This document shows positions 35,860 to 45,608 of a stretch of DNA of 64,000 nt, in pieces (position 1 is the first letter of the stretch; each line of letters opens with the position of its first letter). Origin of the DNA: Photobacterium angustum (GTDB lineage Bacteria; Pseudomonadota; Gammaproteobacteria; Enterobacterales; Vibrionaceae); assembly GCF_003026365.1 (NCBI RefSeq), contig NZ_PYOM01000010.1:124001-188000 (forward strand). Reading direction: 5' to 3'. Position numbers and translations under genes: made by a program. The notes under the pieces are model-generated. The model was not told the DNA's origin. It worked only from the letters and a program-made list of their open reading frames with translations, and did not search any database.

Positions 35860-38067
35860 TTACATATTGAGTTCTGTGTCAAGATCATCAAACTGATTCC
35901 GGCGAGGAGCCTCAGGGATGGATTCCTGCATGATTGCTTCATGAAATTCAACGGCGTTAAGTAATTTTTCCAAGGCTTTTTGCACGGCTTGGCGGCTTTT
36001 AATGCCAGGTTGAATTGATACACGAGTGTTCTCTGGAGCGTCACCGATTTGTGCTTGATTATGTGCCTCGATTTGGTCAATCAAGCCTTGCTTGAGGGCG
36101 AGCAGTTTTCTTTGGTCTAGGCGATTTTGATTTTTCTTATCTTTAAACTGTTCCAGTAAGTGCAGCAGAGGCTCCCAATGCATATCAATGAACGGGCTTT
36201 CGGCGTTTGTGTTCTTTAGATAAAGGCAAACATACTCACCATCAGGGGTCTTGTGCCAGAGCTGAGAACTCCAATCTCGTGGGCGCTTTACGGCTATTTT
36301 AAACGAACCATGGTGACGTGCTCGGGTATACCAACCAGCCTTTCTGGCAAACTCGCTGTTATATATTAGGCCCTCAAGGTAGATCCCATCACTGCGTACA
36401 GTGGCTGTTTCCTCCGGTAAAAATGCCCAGTGGATCCGTCCTGGCTCTTCATCATTTGATGGACGCCCCCCGTTCATTTCCTGACTTAGAGAGTGCAAAA
36501 ACAGCGCTTGTGGCGTAATTTCAATACCCGCTCGGATGGCGTTGATATCTAACTTTTTTATGCGCTCTGCCGAGTTATTATGGAATTGGATCTCCAAAAT
36601 GATCCGATATACCAGTGCATCATAATCATATTCAGATTGGTTCGATTGGTGTTGTTCACCTCTGTCGGCAGTCTTGGGAATAGCTCCAGCAATAAAGTGA
36701 AAAACCTGATCATTTAGAACCCCGAATTTTCTCTCAACAATTCCCTTTGCATCACCTCGAAAGACTGCTGTGAAGTTATAGGCTCGAATGCCGATTTCAT
36801 GTTTAAGAACAGAGCTAATGACCCCATCAGTATGCTCGCGCCCATTATCCACCGTCACTTGAACTGGGATATGAGCCGCTGGCCAGTTAACCTTTTCGGG
36901 CGGCACCCCATACCGCGCACAGAACTCGGTTTTATCCATACAGGCATTGACTAATGCCTGCGCAGACCCTTGCCAGTTTGGCCCATCAAATCCAAGGTAC
37001 ATGCCTACAATCATGGTAGAAAAGACATCAATAACCAGATACAGGACAGGTCTTCCCATAGAGTATTGTCCAGTAGTGTCATAAGGGTAACGAACATAGA
37101 CATCCAACACAGTAGCGTCGATTTCATAGCGATGTGTCGCACCGATGACTCCGTCGTGCGCATCGCCTTGCTTGTCGGCGTAGTCTTTCTCATAAACGAG
37201 GTTGCCGAACTTGATCTTGAGGTATTCGGCTTTTGTTAGGATCTGATTGAAGTGATACCGAAGCTGCTCATCAGATAAGCTATCTTCCTCTTTATAAGGG
37301 AAATAAGTTCGCTGAACGACTCCTTCGGTTTCTCGCTCAACGACATGACATTCGAAATTGAGTTGGAAAATCTCACGAGCTTTTGAAAAGGTGAATTTAT
37401 CAAAGGCTTTTTTCACAAAGGCAATAACTTTCCTCATATTTTGCTTGTGATGCTTAGTGACACCGCAGCTTTTTGAACGACTTTTTCGATTATCTGCGCC
37501 TCCGCGTCCTCGCTTTACATTTCTTTCGCCAGGTTTTTCGATATGCAGGTAATTTGAGCCGCAGGCCTTGAGCCTTACTGGAAGTAGCGCATTGGGTGTG
37601 CAACCAAACACTATATAGCGATTAAGGGCGTTGTAGTAAGCACCGACTGTTGTCCAGGCAGTTTCTGGGTCCTTTTCTAAATTGCGTTGTTTGAGCTGGT
37701 AGATTTCGTCCGCTAGGCCTTTTCCATAGAGGTACTGACTGATGTGCTGCTCACAAATAACCGACTTAATACGGTCGTATTTAGCATCGCGTTTAATTAA
37801 CCAAGTATGTCGCTTTTGTCTCTTAAGCTCTTCATCACTGAAAGTCATTTCAGCTGGATTTTTAAAGTGATGAGATTGTATACCGGTCTTATGGATGAGT
37901 TTGATTAGCTGCTTGAATTCCCATATTTTCGGCTTAGATATATTGGCGCTGGTCATCGCTAATTTCATATCAGCAACAGCTGCTAGTTGATGATGAAACA
38001 GGACATGGCAGACTAATAAATTGGTTTCGCCATCCTCTGATAAAATTTGAAGTCCAGCGTAAATCAT
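35860..38067 (-). CDS. tnsB: TnsB-like DDE transposase
   Basis: 735 aa. The catalytic triad sits in YEIDATVLDVY (Asp317), VTVDNGREHTDG (Asp407) and GIVERKFGVLND (Glu445), spacing as in the retroviral-integrase fold of TnsB. Residues before 300 hold the DNA-binding HTH domains that read the AGTTTGTGAC end repeats; the C-terminal 250 residues carry the beta-barrel and the TnsC-contacting tail. TnsB cuts the 3' ends and joins them to the target. The start overlaps the tnsA stop (ATGA). Confidence 0.94.
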   Translation of the reverse strand: MIYAGLQILSEDGETNLLVCHVLFHHQLAAVADMKLAMTSANISKPKIWEFKQLIKLIHKTGIQSHHFKNPAEMTFSDEELKRQKRHTWLIKRDAKYDRIKSVICEQHISQYLYGKGLADEIYQLKQRNLEKDPETAWTTVGAYYNALNRYIVFGCTPNALLPVRLKACGSNYLHIEKPGERNVKRGRGGADNRKSRSKSCGVTKHHKQNMRKVIAFVKKAFDKFTFSKAREIFQLNFECHVVERETEGVVQRTYFPYKEEDSLSDEQLRYHFNQILTKAEYLKIKFGNLVYEKDYADKQGDAHDGVIGATHRYEIDATVLDVYVRYPYDTTGQYSMGRPVLYLVIDVFSTMIVGMYLGFDGPNWQGSAQALVNACMDKTEFCARYGVPPEKVNWPAAHIPVQVTVDNGREHTDGVISSVLKHEIGIRAYNFTAVFRGDAKGIVERKFGVLNDQVFHFIAGAIPKTADRGEQHQSNQSEYDYDALVYRIILEIQFHNNSAERIKKLDINAIRAGIEITPQALFLHSLSQEMNGGRPSNDEEPGRIHWAFLPEETATVRSDGIYLEGLIYNSEFARKAGWYTRARHHGSFKIAVKRPRDWSSQLWHKTPDGEYVCLYLKNTNAESPFIDMHWEPLLHLLEQFKDKKNQNRLDQRKLLALKQGLIDQIEAHNQAQIGDAPENTRVSIQPGIKSRQAVQKALEKLLNAVEFHEAIMQESIPEAPRRNQFDDLDTELNM

Positions 38068-38900
38068 AAATTGAGCCCCACCGGACGAAAGAGACGGATA
38101 TAGTTTGTGGTGTCGATAGGAAGCAAGTGATGAAGCCCGCTGTATTGAAACAGCGACTGGCTGCGCCGATAGGTGGTTCCTAGTTGTTTTGATATATTAC
38201 TCAAATGGTTTTGAAGTTCTGCTCGAGGGCTTAAAGACCAGGACTCAATAAATGCCTCGCCAAATTCAACAAGCTCATTTTTATTAGTAACCAAATCATA
38301 CGCTAGCTCGAAATAGTTAATATTCCAAACTCGTGTTTTAGTTGTGTCTCGCTCTGTGATGACGCGATAGGCTACTCCTCGACGACGCCAATACTCCCGC
38401 TCAATCGCGAATTTCTGCCAGGTACGCGGATTTATTTGCTTAATGCTCCCATCAGCACAGTGTTCGTAAAGCTGGTTCCAATACTTAAAGGTGTAAGCGA
38501 CTCGCTGCTTAGCTCCTGATTCTGTTCGTTTTGTTCGCACAAAATCCGTGGTCATAATGTGAGCAAAATTCGTTTTCCAATCGCGGGGGTGGATAATGTT
38601 GCTTGAGACTGCGATATCCAAGGTTTCATCAATATCCAACGCATACTGTTCTTCGACGCTGATGGTCTCAGGTTGCCACAATAAAATTTTGTATGCGCTA
38701 AGTTCACCGTCGGAAAGGAGGTGTACATCTCTTCCTTGGCGTGGGCAATAAATCCAATGACGGCGACCTACTTTGTTGACCTGACGAACAGTGACGAATG
38801 GTAGGTACTGATGTGACTTTGCTATCTCTCGTTTCCATAAATTAAGAGACCGGATGATTTCATTGGGCATGAAAGGCTGTTGAACAATTTTTGTTAGCAT
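38064..38900 (-). CDS. tnsA: TnsA-like endonuclease
   Basis: 278 aa. N-terminal restriction-like domain with acidic residues in ISVEEQYALDID (Glu83 or Glu84), HIMTTDFVRTKR (Asp119) and AYTFKYWNQLYE (Lys139), matching the E-D-K triad of Tn7 TnsA in order and rough spacing. A C-terminal winged-helix region follows (WRRRGVAYRVITERDTTKTR). TnsA cuts the 5' ends so that the element moves by cut-and-paste, without cointegrates. It is the first gene of the tns operon, 847 bp from the nearest cargo gene. Confidence 0.9.
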   Translation of the reverse strand: MLTKIVQQPFMPNEIIRSLNLWKREIAKSHQYLPFVTVRQVNKVGRRHWIYCPRQGRDVHLLSDGELSAYKILLWQPETISVEEQYALDIDETLDIAVSSNIIHPRDWKTNFAHIMTTDFVRTKRTESGAKQRVAYTFKYWNQLYEHCADGSIKQINPRTWQKFAIEREYWRRRGVAYRVITERDTTKTRVWNINYFELAYDLVTNKNELVEFGEAFIESWSLSPRAELQNHLSNISKQLGTTYRRSQSLFQYSGLHHLLPIDTTNYIRLFRPVGLNL

Positions 38901-39747
38901 AAAGACTCTTTGATGATCATTTTATGATTTCACAATAGTCTAATTTACAACAAAGCGAAAACCTTGTAAGCGTATGATATTATTGCAATAATATATTAAA
39001 ATGCTAATAATTTGATATTCCTGAATTTCTCCGAGCTATGTAAATCATGGAATTATATTAGGATTATTAGTAGGTGCTAATTATTGATATATTATTGTTG
39101 ATAGGCAAAGGCTATTGATTGGGGTGTGATAATAGAAATAAACATCAAAAAATGTCATAGAAATAGTGCATTTATGTAACTCATACAAGAATAATTTCAT
39201 CTTAAGATGATGCGAAGGAAGTGACCAGTGGCGTTACCACATGACTTTAAAATGCTTTGAATAAATTCCTCTATTTCAATTTATATGCTCTACGTTTACT
39301 GTGCATTGGTGATCTTTTCTGTGAAGTTCAGAAGGGAACGTAATGTTTAAGAATTAACGGCCTTAAAAATTGAATTTATTGATGGTTTTGAGCAAAACAT
39401 GGTGCAGCAGTTAGAGTGATATGCACCATCAATAATCGACGGTGAGTTAAGCTGCTATGTCGTTCCTGATTTAATTTTGAAGAGTGTATTTTGCTCACAA
39501 CGAGCTAGCTATCATGTGTCAGGGCGTTCTGTTCTGGCTCGTTTATGCCCCATTTTGTGTTAGATCAAATACTCATTCATATCGTATTAATGTATTTTTA
39601 AATTAGTTATATCTTTAACCTTAGTTTTCCTAACTTGCCTTATTAAATAAATATCACTAAGAACATGACATTATAAATGCAGTTAAAGTATAATTGTCTA
39701 GTTTTTTAGGCTTTACCTTAAAATAATTATGTTTATCGGAGAGGTTA
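38901..39747. other. tns promoter side and array start, without genes
   Basis: 847 bp. The region close to 38,900 is AT-rich and should hold the tns promoter. No TnsB repeat is seen here, so it is not a buried transposon end. From 39,500 a damaged attC-like site (GAGCTAGC at 39,504, closing box GTTAGAT at 39,559-39,565) and the conserved cassette leader (AAATACTCATTCATATCG) mark the start of the cargo array. A third type of leader (TTTTTTAGGCTTTACCTT) precedes the next gene. Confidence 0.5.
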
Positions 39748-39951
39748 GTGAAGCAAGTATTAGATGTAAACGGTTCTGTTATTGGTTCTTTTGATGGTGA
39801 GTTTGTCTTAAATGGTAATGGTTCTCCTATTTATAGAATTGATATTAATGAAGTGTACAGTACAGATATACCATGTAAGTTTCTTGGTGAGTTAGAAGGA
39901 AACATTGCTATTGGGTTATCAGGATTGACTTTATTCACAATAGCGAGTTGA
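39748..39951 (+). CDS. Small hypothetical protein, 67 aa
   Basis: GTG start behind GGAGAGG. Not recognised. A beta-rich sequence (VLDVNGSVIGSFDGEFVLNG, RIDINEVYSTDIPCKFLGEL) that resembles short barrel-like proteins seen in cassettes and phage-derived loci. It ends 54 bp before the PD-(D/E)xK gene and may be co-transcribed with it. Confidence 0.55.
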   Translation: MKQVLDVNGSVIGSFDGEFVLNGNGSPIYRIDINEVYSTDIPCKFLGELEGNIAIGLSGLTLFTIAS

Positions 39952-40005
39952 GGTTAATTGAGGCTGTAATTACAAATACAATGAAATATTAGAACGCACA
40001 ATTAT

Positions 40006-40602
40006 ATGCATGAGACAAAATGGCGAGAGATAATATGTAACTGGATGAGATCTGCATGGTCCGAAGATACATACATCGAAGAAGCGTATACACCTTACGG
40101 GACAGATGCCATTAATGACAAGTTAGCTAGACCTGATATCCTCAGAATATCTCCAGAGGGCAGTATAAGTATAATAGAGGTTAAAAAGTGGGGAAGCTCT
40201 GAGTTCAATAAATGGGCTGTTTTGGGGCAACTTCAGTTATATACATTTCTGACCGAAACACAGTATTTTCAAGATAATGAAAACTACTTTTGGATGCAAA
40301 ACTTAATCAAGAAAGGTTTGTTGAACCAGTCGGTTATCGACAATATAGAGAACAGGTTCAAAGAATTAGAATATATCGTTGATGAATGGTGTGTAGTAAT
40401 TGTTGGCGGTGATAAAGAAGAAATTGAGCAATCAGAAATTCTTTGGCACATGTATGATTTCGTAAATCTAAACCTAGACAGTAACTCCAATTTTCGACCG
40501 TTAACTCTATTACATGCCACAGAAAAAGACGGAGAATATCGTTGCGATAATCTAGATTGTTGGTTTAGAAAAAATAGCAGTTTCGAGACCCCTTACTCAT
40601 GA
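40006..40602 (+). CDS. PD-(D/E)xK nuclease-like protein, 198 aa
   Basis: Residues 42-61 (RPDILRISPEGSISIIEVKK) give a good PD-x13-ExK pattern (Asp44, Glu58, Lys60), the metal site of restriction-like nucleases. An Arg/Lys-rich stretch and a C-terminal Cys pair (YRCDNLDCWF) follow. It could cut DNA in defence or be a decayed restriction enzyme. A cassette gene by position, with a damaged attC (40,645-40,720) downstream. Activity and partners are not known. Confidence 0.6.
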   Translation: MHETKWREIICNWMRSAWSEDTYIEEAYTPYGTDAINDKLARPDILRISPEGSISIIEVKKWGSSEFNKWAVLGQLQLYTFLTETQYFQDNENYFWMQNLIKKGLLNQSVIDNIENRFKELEYIVDEWCVVIVGGDKEEIEQSEILWHMYDFVNLNLDSNSNFRPLTLLHATEKDGEYRCDNLDCWFRKNSSFETPYS

Positions 40603-40644
40603 GTGCTGGGTATTAGACTCCTATTCATATTATTTCTAATCTGT

Positions 40645-40720
40645 TCTAAACGATTTAGATCTTCGTTTATGTCCAACAAATGAGCTAGCTATCTTGGCTA
40701 GCTTATATAAGCCTATTTGC
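40645..40720 (+). repeat. attC-like hairpin, 5' arm worn
   Basis: GTCCAACAAATGAGCTAGCT atctt GGCTAGCTTATATAAGC retains the core stem. Both outer boxes are altered. The following 300 bp (to 41,025) carry no gene I can support and lack leader A or B. Confidence 0.5.
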
Positions 40721-41025
40721 TAGTTTCGTCGGATGAATTCTCTGTTTCAATTATTCGTAGTTTACCCAAATAAAGCTAATTGGATGCTTTTCATATTTTC
40801 TAATGGTCAACAGGGGTATGAGACCAAACTTATACAGTAGCGCTCAGATAAGTTCATGATTGCTATGTGCTCACGAACCGGGTGTCCACACAGAAAGTAT
40901 GGCGCTTGCTACTCAGTATTCTCAAACATCAATACCTTACTACTTTCTCATGTAACCCCTTGACCTAAAAATACTAATAGCAGATTATGAGTCTAGTTGA
41001 TTACTTATAATTAAACAGACATGTT

Positions 41026-41247
41026 TTGCAATTTATTAGTGGAAGGATAAGACCTATAGAGCAGTATGTTGTTGATATGGTGTCTGTGTTTTCTAAAAAT
41101 ATTATAAAGGCAATACCTGCTGAAAATACACTGTTATATGCCTTTAGCACCATGGATATCGACGGTGGCAGTCAAGTCTGTGTATTGGAAAACGAAGAGT
41201 TATTTTGTTCTATCGTTTCCTTCGAATTCACTAAATTAGAGTTTTAA
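41026..41247 (+). CDS. Small protein directly upstream of the hydrolase-NTPase
   Basis: Up to 73 aa from a TTG; an internal ATG at 41,077 gives about 56 aa (MVSVFSKNIIKAIPAENTLL). Mixed helix and strand, no signal peptide. It ends one base before the ATG of the 1299-aa gene, so the two are translationally coupled. This arrangement suggests a regulator, an inhibitor or a small component of the same system. Not recognised as a family. Confidence 0.5.
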   Translation: MQFISGRIRPIEQYVVDMVSVFSKNIIKAIPAENTLLYAFSTMDIDGGSQVCVLENEELFCSIVSFEFTKLEF

Positions 41248-41248
41248 A

Positions 41249-44200
41249 ATGGGAAAAAAAATAATACTCGTCCACGGTCTGGGCGGTTCCTCTGACGGAA
41301 CATGGGGAAAATTTCCAGAGTTTCTTGAGCAGGATGCAGACCTTGATTATAACATTGTTTCATATGGCTATCAGTCGCCCCATATAATTAAACAATTTTT
41401 ACAGCGTGCCCCCAGTATTTTGAATATAGCAAATGGCCTACTCACCGATATAAAAGCTCGGTGCGACTTGGACAACGATGAAATTATTCTTGCTGGCCAT
41501 AGTTTGGGTGGCCTAGTGGTGAAAAAACTTCTCCTTCGCATGAAGGATAAAAAAATAAACCATAAAATCAGAAAAGTATGCTTTTTTGACGTCCCACATG
41601 ATGGGTCAGGGTTCGCAAATGTTGGCAAGTATATTTCATTCAGAAATAGGCATCTTCAAAGTCTGTGTCGTGACTCCAGCGAACTCGATGATTTAAATGA
41701 TCAGTGGATAGATAGTGAGCTGGACAATGCTCTGGAGATTATGAGCATTATCGCTGCAAATGATGATATTGTATCTTCTTCTAGTTCCAAGAGTATCTTC
41801 AGGCATCATCAGGTTGAAACAATTAACGATGTTAATCACAGCTCAATTGTTAAACCGGAAAGTATGGAATCATCTTCATATATTGTTTTTAAAAAATTTA
41901 TTTTGGAAGAACATACCGTAAATAGATATAAAAATACTGCCTCACGAGATCTCGAAGACTGGAAAAGTGTAGAAAGAAATCATAGTTACCATTATGCGAC
42001 TGATGAAAATCGAACAAAAGATTTTGAGTCGTGTGTTGCTGCTTTGAATTTAGAAAGAGCTGTGATTAGGCTAACAGGAGCATCTGGGTTAGGTAAGACA
42101 CGCTTATTATTAGAAGCTATTGATGTATCTACTTCTATTGATGATTCATGTGTCCTTATTTTTAATGCACCTGGTTACGAAAAAATCATTAAAGAAAGTA
42201 TTCGGGCAATGGTTGAAGACCGTGTTCATGGCCTAGTAGTAATTGAAAATTGTAATATTGACTTGCACAACCATTTGGTCAAGGAGGTCAATAAAACAGA
42301 TTGCCTATTAAAACTTGTTACAGTTGGCTATTCAGATGAACAAGTTGATGAATCTATTCATATTCAACTTTCTCCATTGTCAGATGAGGCCATAAAGCAG
42401 GTCCTGTCCCCAATATTAGTTGGAATGGATTCGAGTGACGTTGATCGTGTAGCTCGGTTTGCTCAAGGCTATCCTCTTATGGCTACTCTAATCGCAGTAC
42501 AGTATCAGAAAGAGGGTAGGTTGCTTGGTTCGATAGAAAGTAGTTCTGTCGTAAGAAAACTAATCGATGGTGATGGCGGTATAACAGATGTTGAGAAGGG
42601 AATGTTATCTGCTTGTTCCCTGTTCGATGTCTTTGGTACGGCTGAAGGGACAGCTGGCGAAGAGGCTAAATATATTGCAGAAGATGTTGCAGGGTCCGAC
42701 TTAAAAACGTTTGACAGAGTATTAAGAACATTCACCAGTCGGCAAATCATAAATCGTGCGGGCCGGTACGCGAGACTGGTACCTAAGCCACTGGCACTGA
42801 CACTGGCGTCAGAATGGTGGGAGGAGGCGTCATACGATCGTCAAAAGCAGCTAATTGATTCCCTTCCAGATTCTTTAATGCAGAGTTTTTGTATTCAGGC
42901 TTCGTATCTTGATGAACAGCAAAGTGTTCAAAGATTTTCAGGACGATTATTTGGGGGGCAAAGCCCTTTTGTCCAAGCGGAGGAACTGCTTACAGAAAGG
43001 GGTTCGAAACTCTTCCGCGCATTTGTAGAGGTGAACCCCGAGTCAACTAGTGATGCTTTATACCGAGTTTTGTCTGAGTACAGTCTTGAACAACTTCAAG
43101 CTATAGATGGTGATACGCGAAGAAACCTAGTATGGGCATTGGAAAAGCTATGCTTTCATGCGGACGTATTTGAAAAATCAGCATGGTGTATGTTATTGCT
43201 GGCATCTGCTGAAAATGAAAGTTGGAGCAACAATGCAACAGGTATGTTTTCTCAGTTGTTTCGAGTACATCTATCTGGAACGCAAGCGCGGCCTAATATT
43301 CGCTTTGATATTTTAAGGCGAGCTATTGCAGTGAATCAAACTCATATAGATATTGTGGTTCTTGAGGCTTTAGGTGAAGCAATCAGTACTTATGGAGGCA
43401 CACGAACTATTGGGGCAGAATATCAGGGGACTAAAGCACCACTTGAAGAGTGGCAGCCCGCGCTATGGCAAGATATTTTTGATTTCTGGCAACAAGCTAT
43501 TGATTTAATGCTGGTTCTTTTTAAACGAGGCGATGCACAAAGAGAAAAGGTCCTGTCAGATATAGGCCATTCAATTCGAGGCTTTGTTGCTCGTGGCCGG
43601 ATTGAAATGTTGGATTCGGCGATTAGGACGGTTGTATCTATCAATGGCTGCTATTGGCCAGAAGCTCTAGACAGCATCAAAAGCACTTTTGAGTATGATT
43701 CAGAAGATATCAAGCAAGAAGCGACTGATGCACTGAATAGCTGGTTAAAGTTACTAAGCCCCGATAAAGCAGAAATACCCGAGAAGTTAAAGATTTTGGT
43801 AACCAATCCTCCCTGGGAGCATCATAAAGGTGAAGATGGTCACTACGTCGATGTGGCAGCAGAGAATGCAAAAGCACTTGCGACAGAACTTTCCCATGAT
43901 ATTGAAGAACTACTCCCTCACCTCAGCTTATTGTTACAGGGAGAGCAAAAGCAGTCCTATGCTTTTGGCCGCCAACTGGCTCATGACTTAACTGATGTTA
44001 TGCCGATACTTGGTTTTGCTCTAGAGTGCTTATCCGCTATTGAAAAGCCTAACCCTAGTTTAGTTTTAGGTTTATATCGAGGTTTGTTTGAGCAGTCGCA
44101 AGAGCTTTGGCAAGAGAATATTGACCGTTTAATAGTAGATGAGAAATTGGTTCATCTTTATCCAGATTTTATACGGACTGGTGATATCAGCAAGACACAT

Positions 44201-45148
44201 TTGGATAATCTGTTGGATCTCATTCAGCGAGGTGTGCTATCGCCAAATAGTGCGAATGCACTGAGTTATGGCAGTGTCACTGACAGCATTGAGCCGGATG
44301 TGGTGGCTGTATTTTGCTTGCATTTGGCTGCTCTGGGCGAACAGGCAAGCTGGTCTGCGCTCAATGTGATTTATATGTATTGTTTTAGCAATAAGGATAG
44401 TATCAAAGAGCTAAGAGATCCGCTTAAGTATTTAGTCACAGCTGTACCTTTACATAAGGGGAAAGAGAACAGCACAAAAGATACACATCATTGGCATGAT
44501 ATGGCTGAAAAGTTATTAAAAGAGCGAGATGAAGAGCTTGCGATTGCACTAACTAATCAATTAATTGCAGCCAGTAAATTCGGCTTAAATCATAGTGATA
44601 TTTGGTCTTACACCAAACCTTTAATGCTGAGTTTAATGAGTGACTATGGTGACGTAATTTGGCCGATATTTGGTGAGGCTATCGTTCAAGCTGAAGGAAT
44701 GGATAAATATTGGTTACAGCAGCTCTTAGATAGGGAAACAAGTTTGGTGGGAAATGTGCCAAGTGTATTTTCTGTTATTCCAGTTGAGAATGTTATGGAA
44801 TGGTGCTTAAAGCAACCAGATACTGGCCCAGTTTTTGTTGCCCGTTGCTTAAATGTCATCGAAATAGTTGATGACATGCAACAGCCTTCGGCTTTGTTTA
44901 TCGCCTTGCTTGAGAACTTTGGAAATGATCAACGAGTAGCGAATGAACTGAGCGCCAATATGGGAACCCGTGGTTGGTCAGGCTCTCTAGTGCCCTACTT
45001 AGAATCAGAGAAAGCAGCACTAAGCCCACTGATTGAACATGATAATTTTAATGTAAGGCACTGGGTTAAAGATCATATTGCATATATAAACCGGCAAATA
45101 ATAGAAGAGTTGAAGCGAGATAAAGAACATGGGTTTGGGCTTTATTAA
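41249..45148 (+). CDS. Alpha/beta-hydrolase fused to a STAND-like P-loop NTPase (probable defence protein)
   Basis: 1299 aa. Residues 1-220 form a lipase-like alpha/beta hydrolase (oxyanion VHGLGG, nucleophile GHSLGG with Ser85, likely acid Asp173 in NDDIVS, His197 in DVNHSS). Residues about 245-560 form a P-loop ATPase (Walker A GASGLGKTR 277-285; HGLVVIENCN as candidate Walker B; LSPLSDEAIKQVL) of NACHT/STAND type with a winged-helix-like end. The last 700 residues are helical repeats. This is effector-NTPase-sensor order, as in Avs/NLR-like immune proteins. The esterase would be switched on by target binding to the repeats. Cargo of the Tn7-like element, coupled to a small upstream gene. 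Confidence 0.8.
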   Translation: MGKKIILVHGLGGSSDGTWGKFPEFLEQDADLDYNIVSYGYQSPHIIKQFLQRAPSILNIANGLLTDIKARCDLDNDEIILAGHSLGGLVVKKLLLRMKDKKINHKIRKVCFFDVPHDGSGFANVGKYISFRNRHLQSLCRDSSELDDLNDQWIDSELDNALEIMSIIAANDDIVSSSSSKSIFRHHQVETINDVNHSSIVKPESMESSSYIVFKKFILEEHTVNRYKNTASRDLEDWKSVERNHSYHYATDENRTKDFESCVAALNLERAVIRLTGASGLGKTRLLLEAIDVSTSIDDSCVLIFNAPGYEKIIKESIRAMVEDRVHGLVVIENCNIDLHNHLVKEVNKTDCLLKLVTVGYSDEQVDESIHIQLSPLSDEAIKQVLSPILVGMDSSDVDRVARFAQGYPLMATLIAVQYQKEGRLLGSIESSSVVRKLIDGDGGITDVEKGMLSACSLFDVFGTAEGTAGEEAKYIAEDVAGSDLKTFDRVLRTFTSRQIINRAGRYARLVPKPLALTLASEWWEEASYDRQKQLIDSLPDSLMQSFCIQASYLDEQQSVQRFSGRLFGGQSPFVQAEELLTERGSKLFRAFVEVNPESTSDALYRVLSEYSLEQLQAIDGDTRRNLVWALEKLCFHADVFEKSAWCMLLLASAENESWSNNATGMFSQLFRVHLSGTQARPNIRFDILRRAIAVNQTHIDIVVLEALGEAISTYGGTRTIGAEYQGTKAPLEEWQPALWQDIFDFWQQAIDLMLVLFKRGDAQREKVLSDIGHSIRGFVARGRIEMLDSAIRTVVSINGCYWPEALDSIKSTFEYDSEDIKQEATDALNSWLKLLSPDKAEIPEKLKILVTNPPWEHHKGEDGHYVDVAAENAKALATELSHDIEELLPHLSLLLQGEQKQSYAFGRQLAHDLTDVMPILGFALECLSAIEKPNPSLVLGLYRGLFEQSQELWQENIDRLIVDEKLVHLYPDFIRTGDISKTHLDNLLDLIQRGVLSPNSANALSYGSVTDSIEPDVVAVFCLHLAALGEQASWSALNVIYMYCFSNKDSIKELRDPLKYLVTAVPLHKGKENSTKDTHHWHDMAEKLLKERDEELAIALTNQLIAASKFGLNHSDIWSYTKPLMLSLMSDYGDVIWPIFGEAIVQAEGMDKYWLQQLLDRETSLVGNVPSVFSVIPVENVMEWCLKQPDTGPVFVARCLNVIEIVDDMQQPSALFIALLENFGNDQRVANELSANMGTRGWSGSLVPYLESEKAALSPLIEHDNFNVRHWVKDHIAYINRQIIEELKRDKEHGFGLY

Positions 45149-45608
45149 TATGAGAAAAGCAACTTATAGGCGACATATAACAAGCCTCTAAGATCTCAAC
45201 ATACTTTTCCTAATCTGACAGAAGCTCTTTAGAGTATCAGTTTTAAAACGTATCTCTCCAATATCGAGCTAGCTTCCATAGCTAGCTCAAATTTGCCCCA
45301 TTATCATTCAGAGCAAATACTCATTCATATCGCATTAACGTGAATTTGGATTAGTTTTATTGTGTGTTTATATGAACAGTTATAATGAAAGGTGGTAATT
45401 TTATCGCTTGAGTTCTGTTTTAATAAGACTGATTAAATACATTTCCTACCTTCAACGTACACAATAAATATTTTGAAACAAAATAATGCAATCAAGCTCA
45501 TGATATTTATAAATTAAATTGATTATGATTGTGAGGCTTTAGGGAGATTATTTCGTATAAAAGTAATAATACTTATTAACATTCAGCTAGATTTACAAGG
45601 ATAATTTT
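45149..45608 (+). repeat. Decayed attC-like site plus partial leader A before the OLD gene
   Basis: ACATACTTTTCCTAATCTGACAG (flank) is followed by a hairpin GAGCTAGCTTCC atAGCTAGCTC at 45,268-45,288, GCCCCATTATCATTC, then leader A words (AATACTCATTCATATCGC, ACAGTTATAATGAAAGG, TAATAAGACTGATTAAATAC). Leader A is cut short at about 45,450. The gene-near part is unique and AT-rich. Confidence 0.55.
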
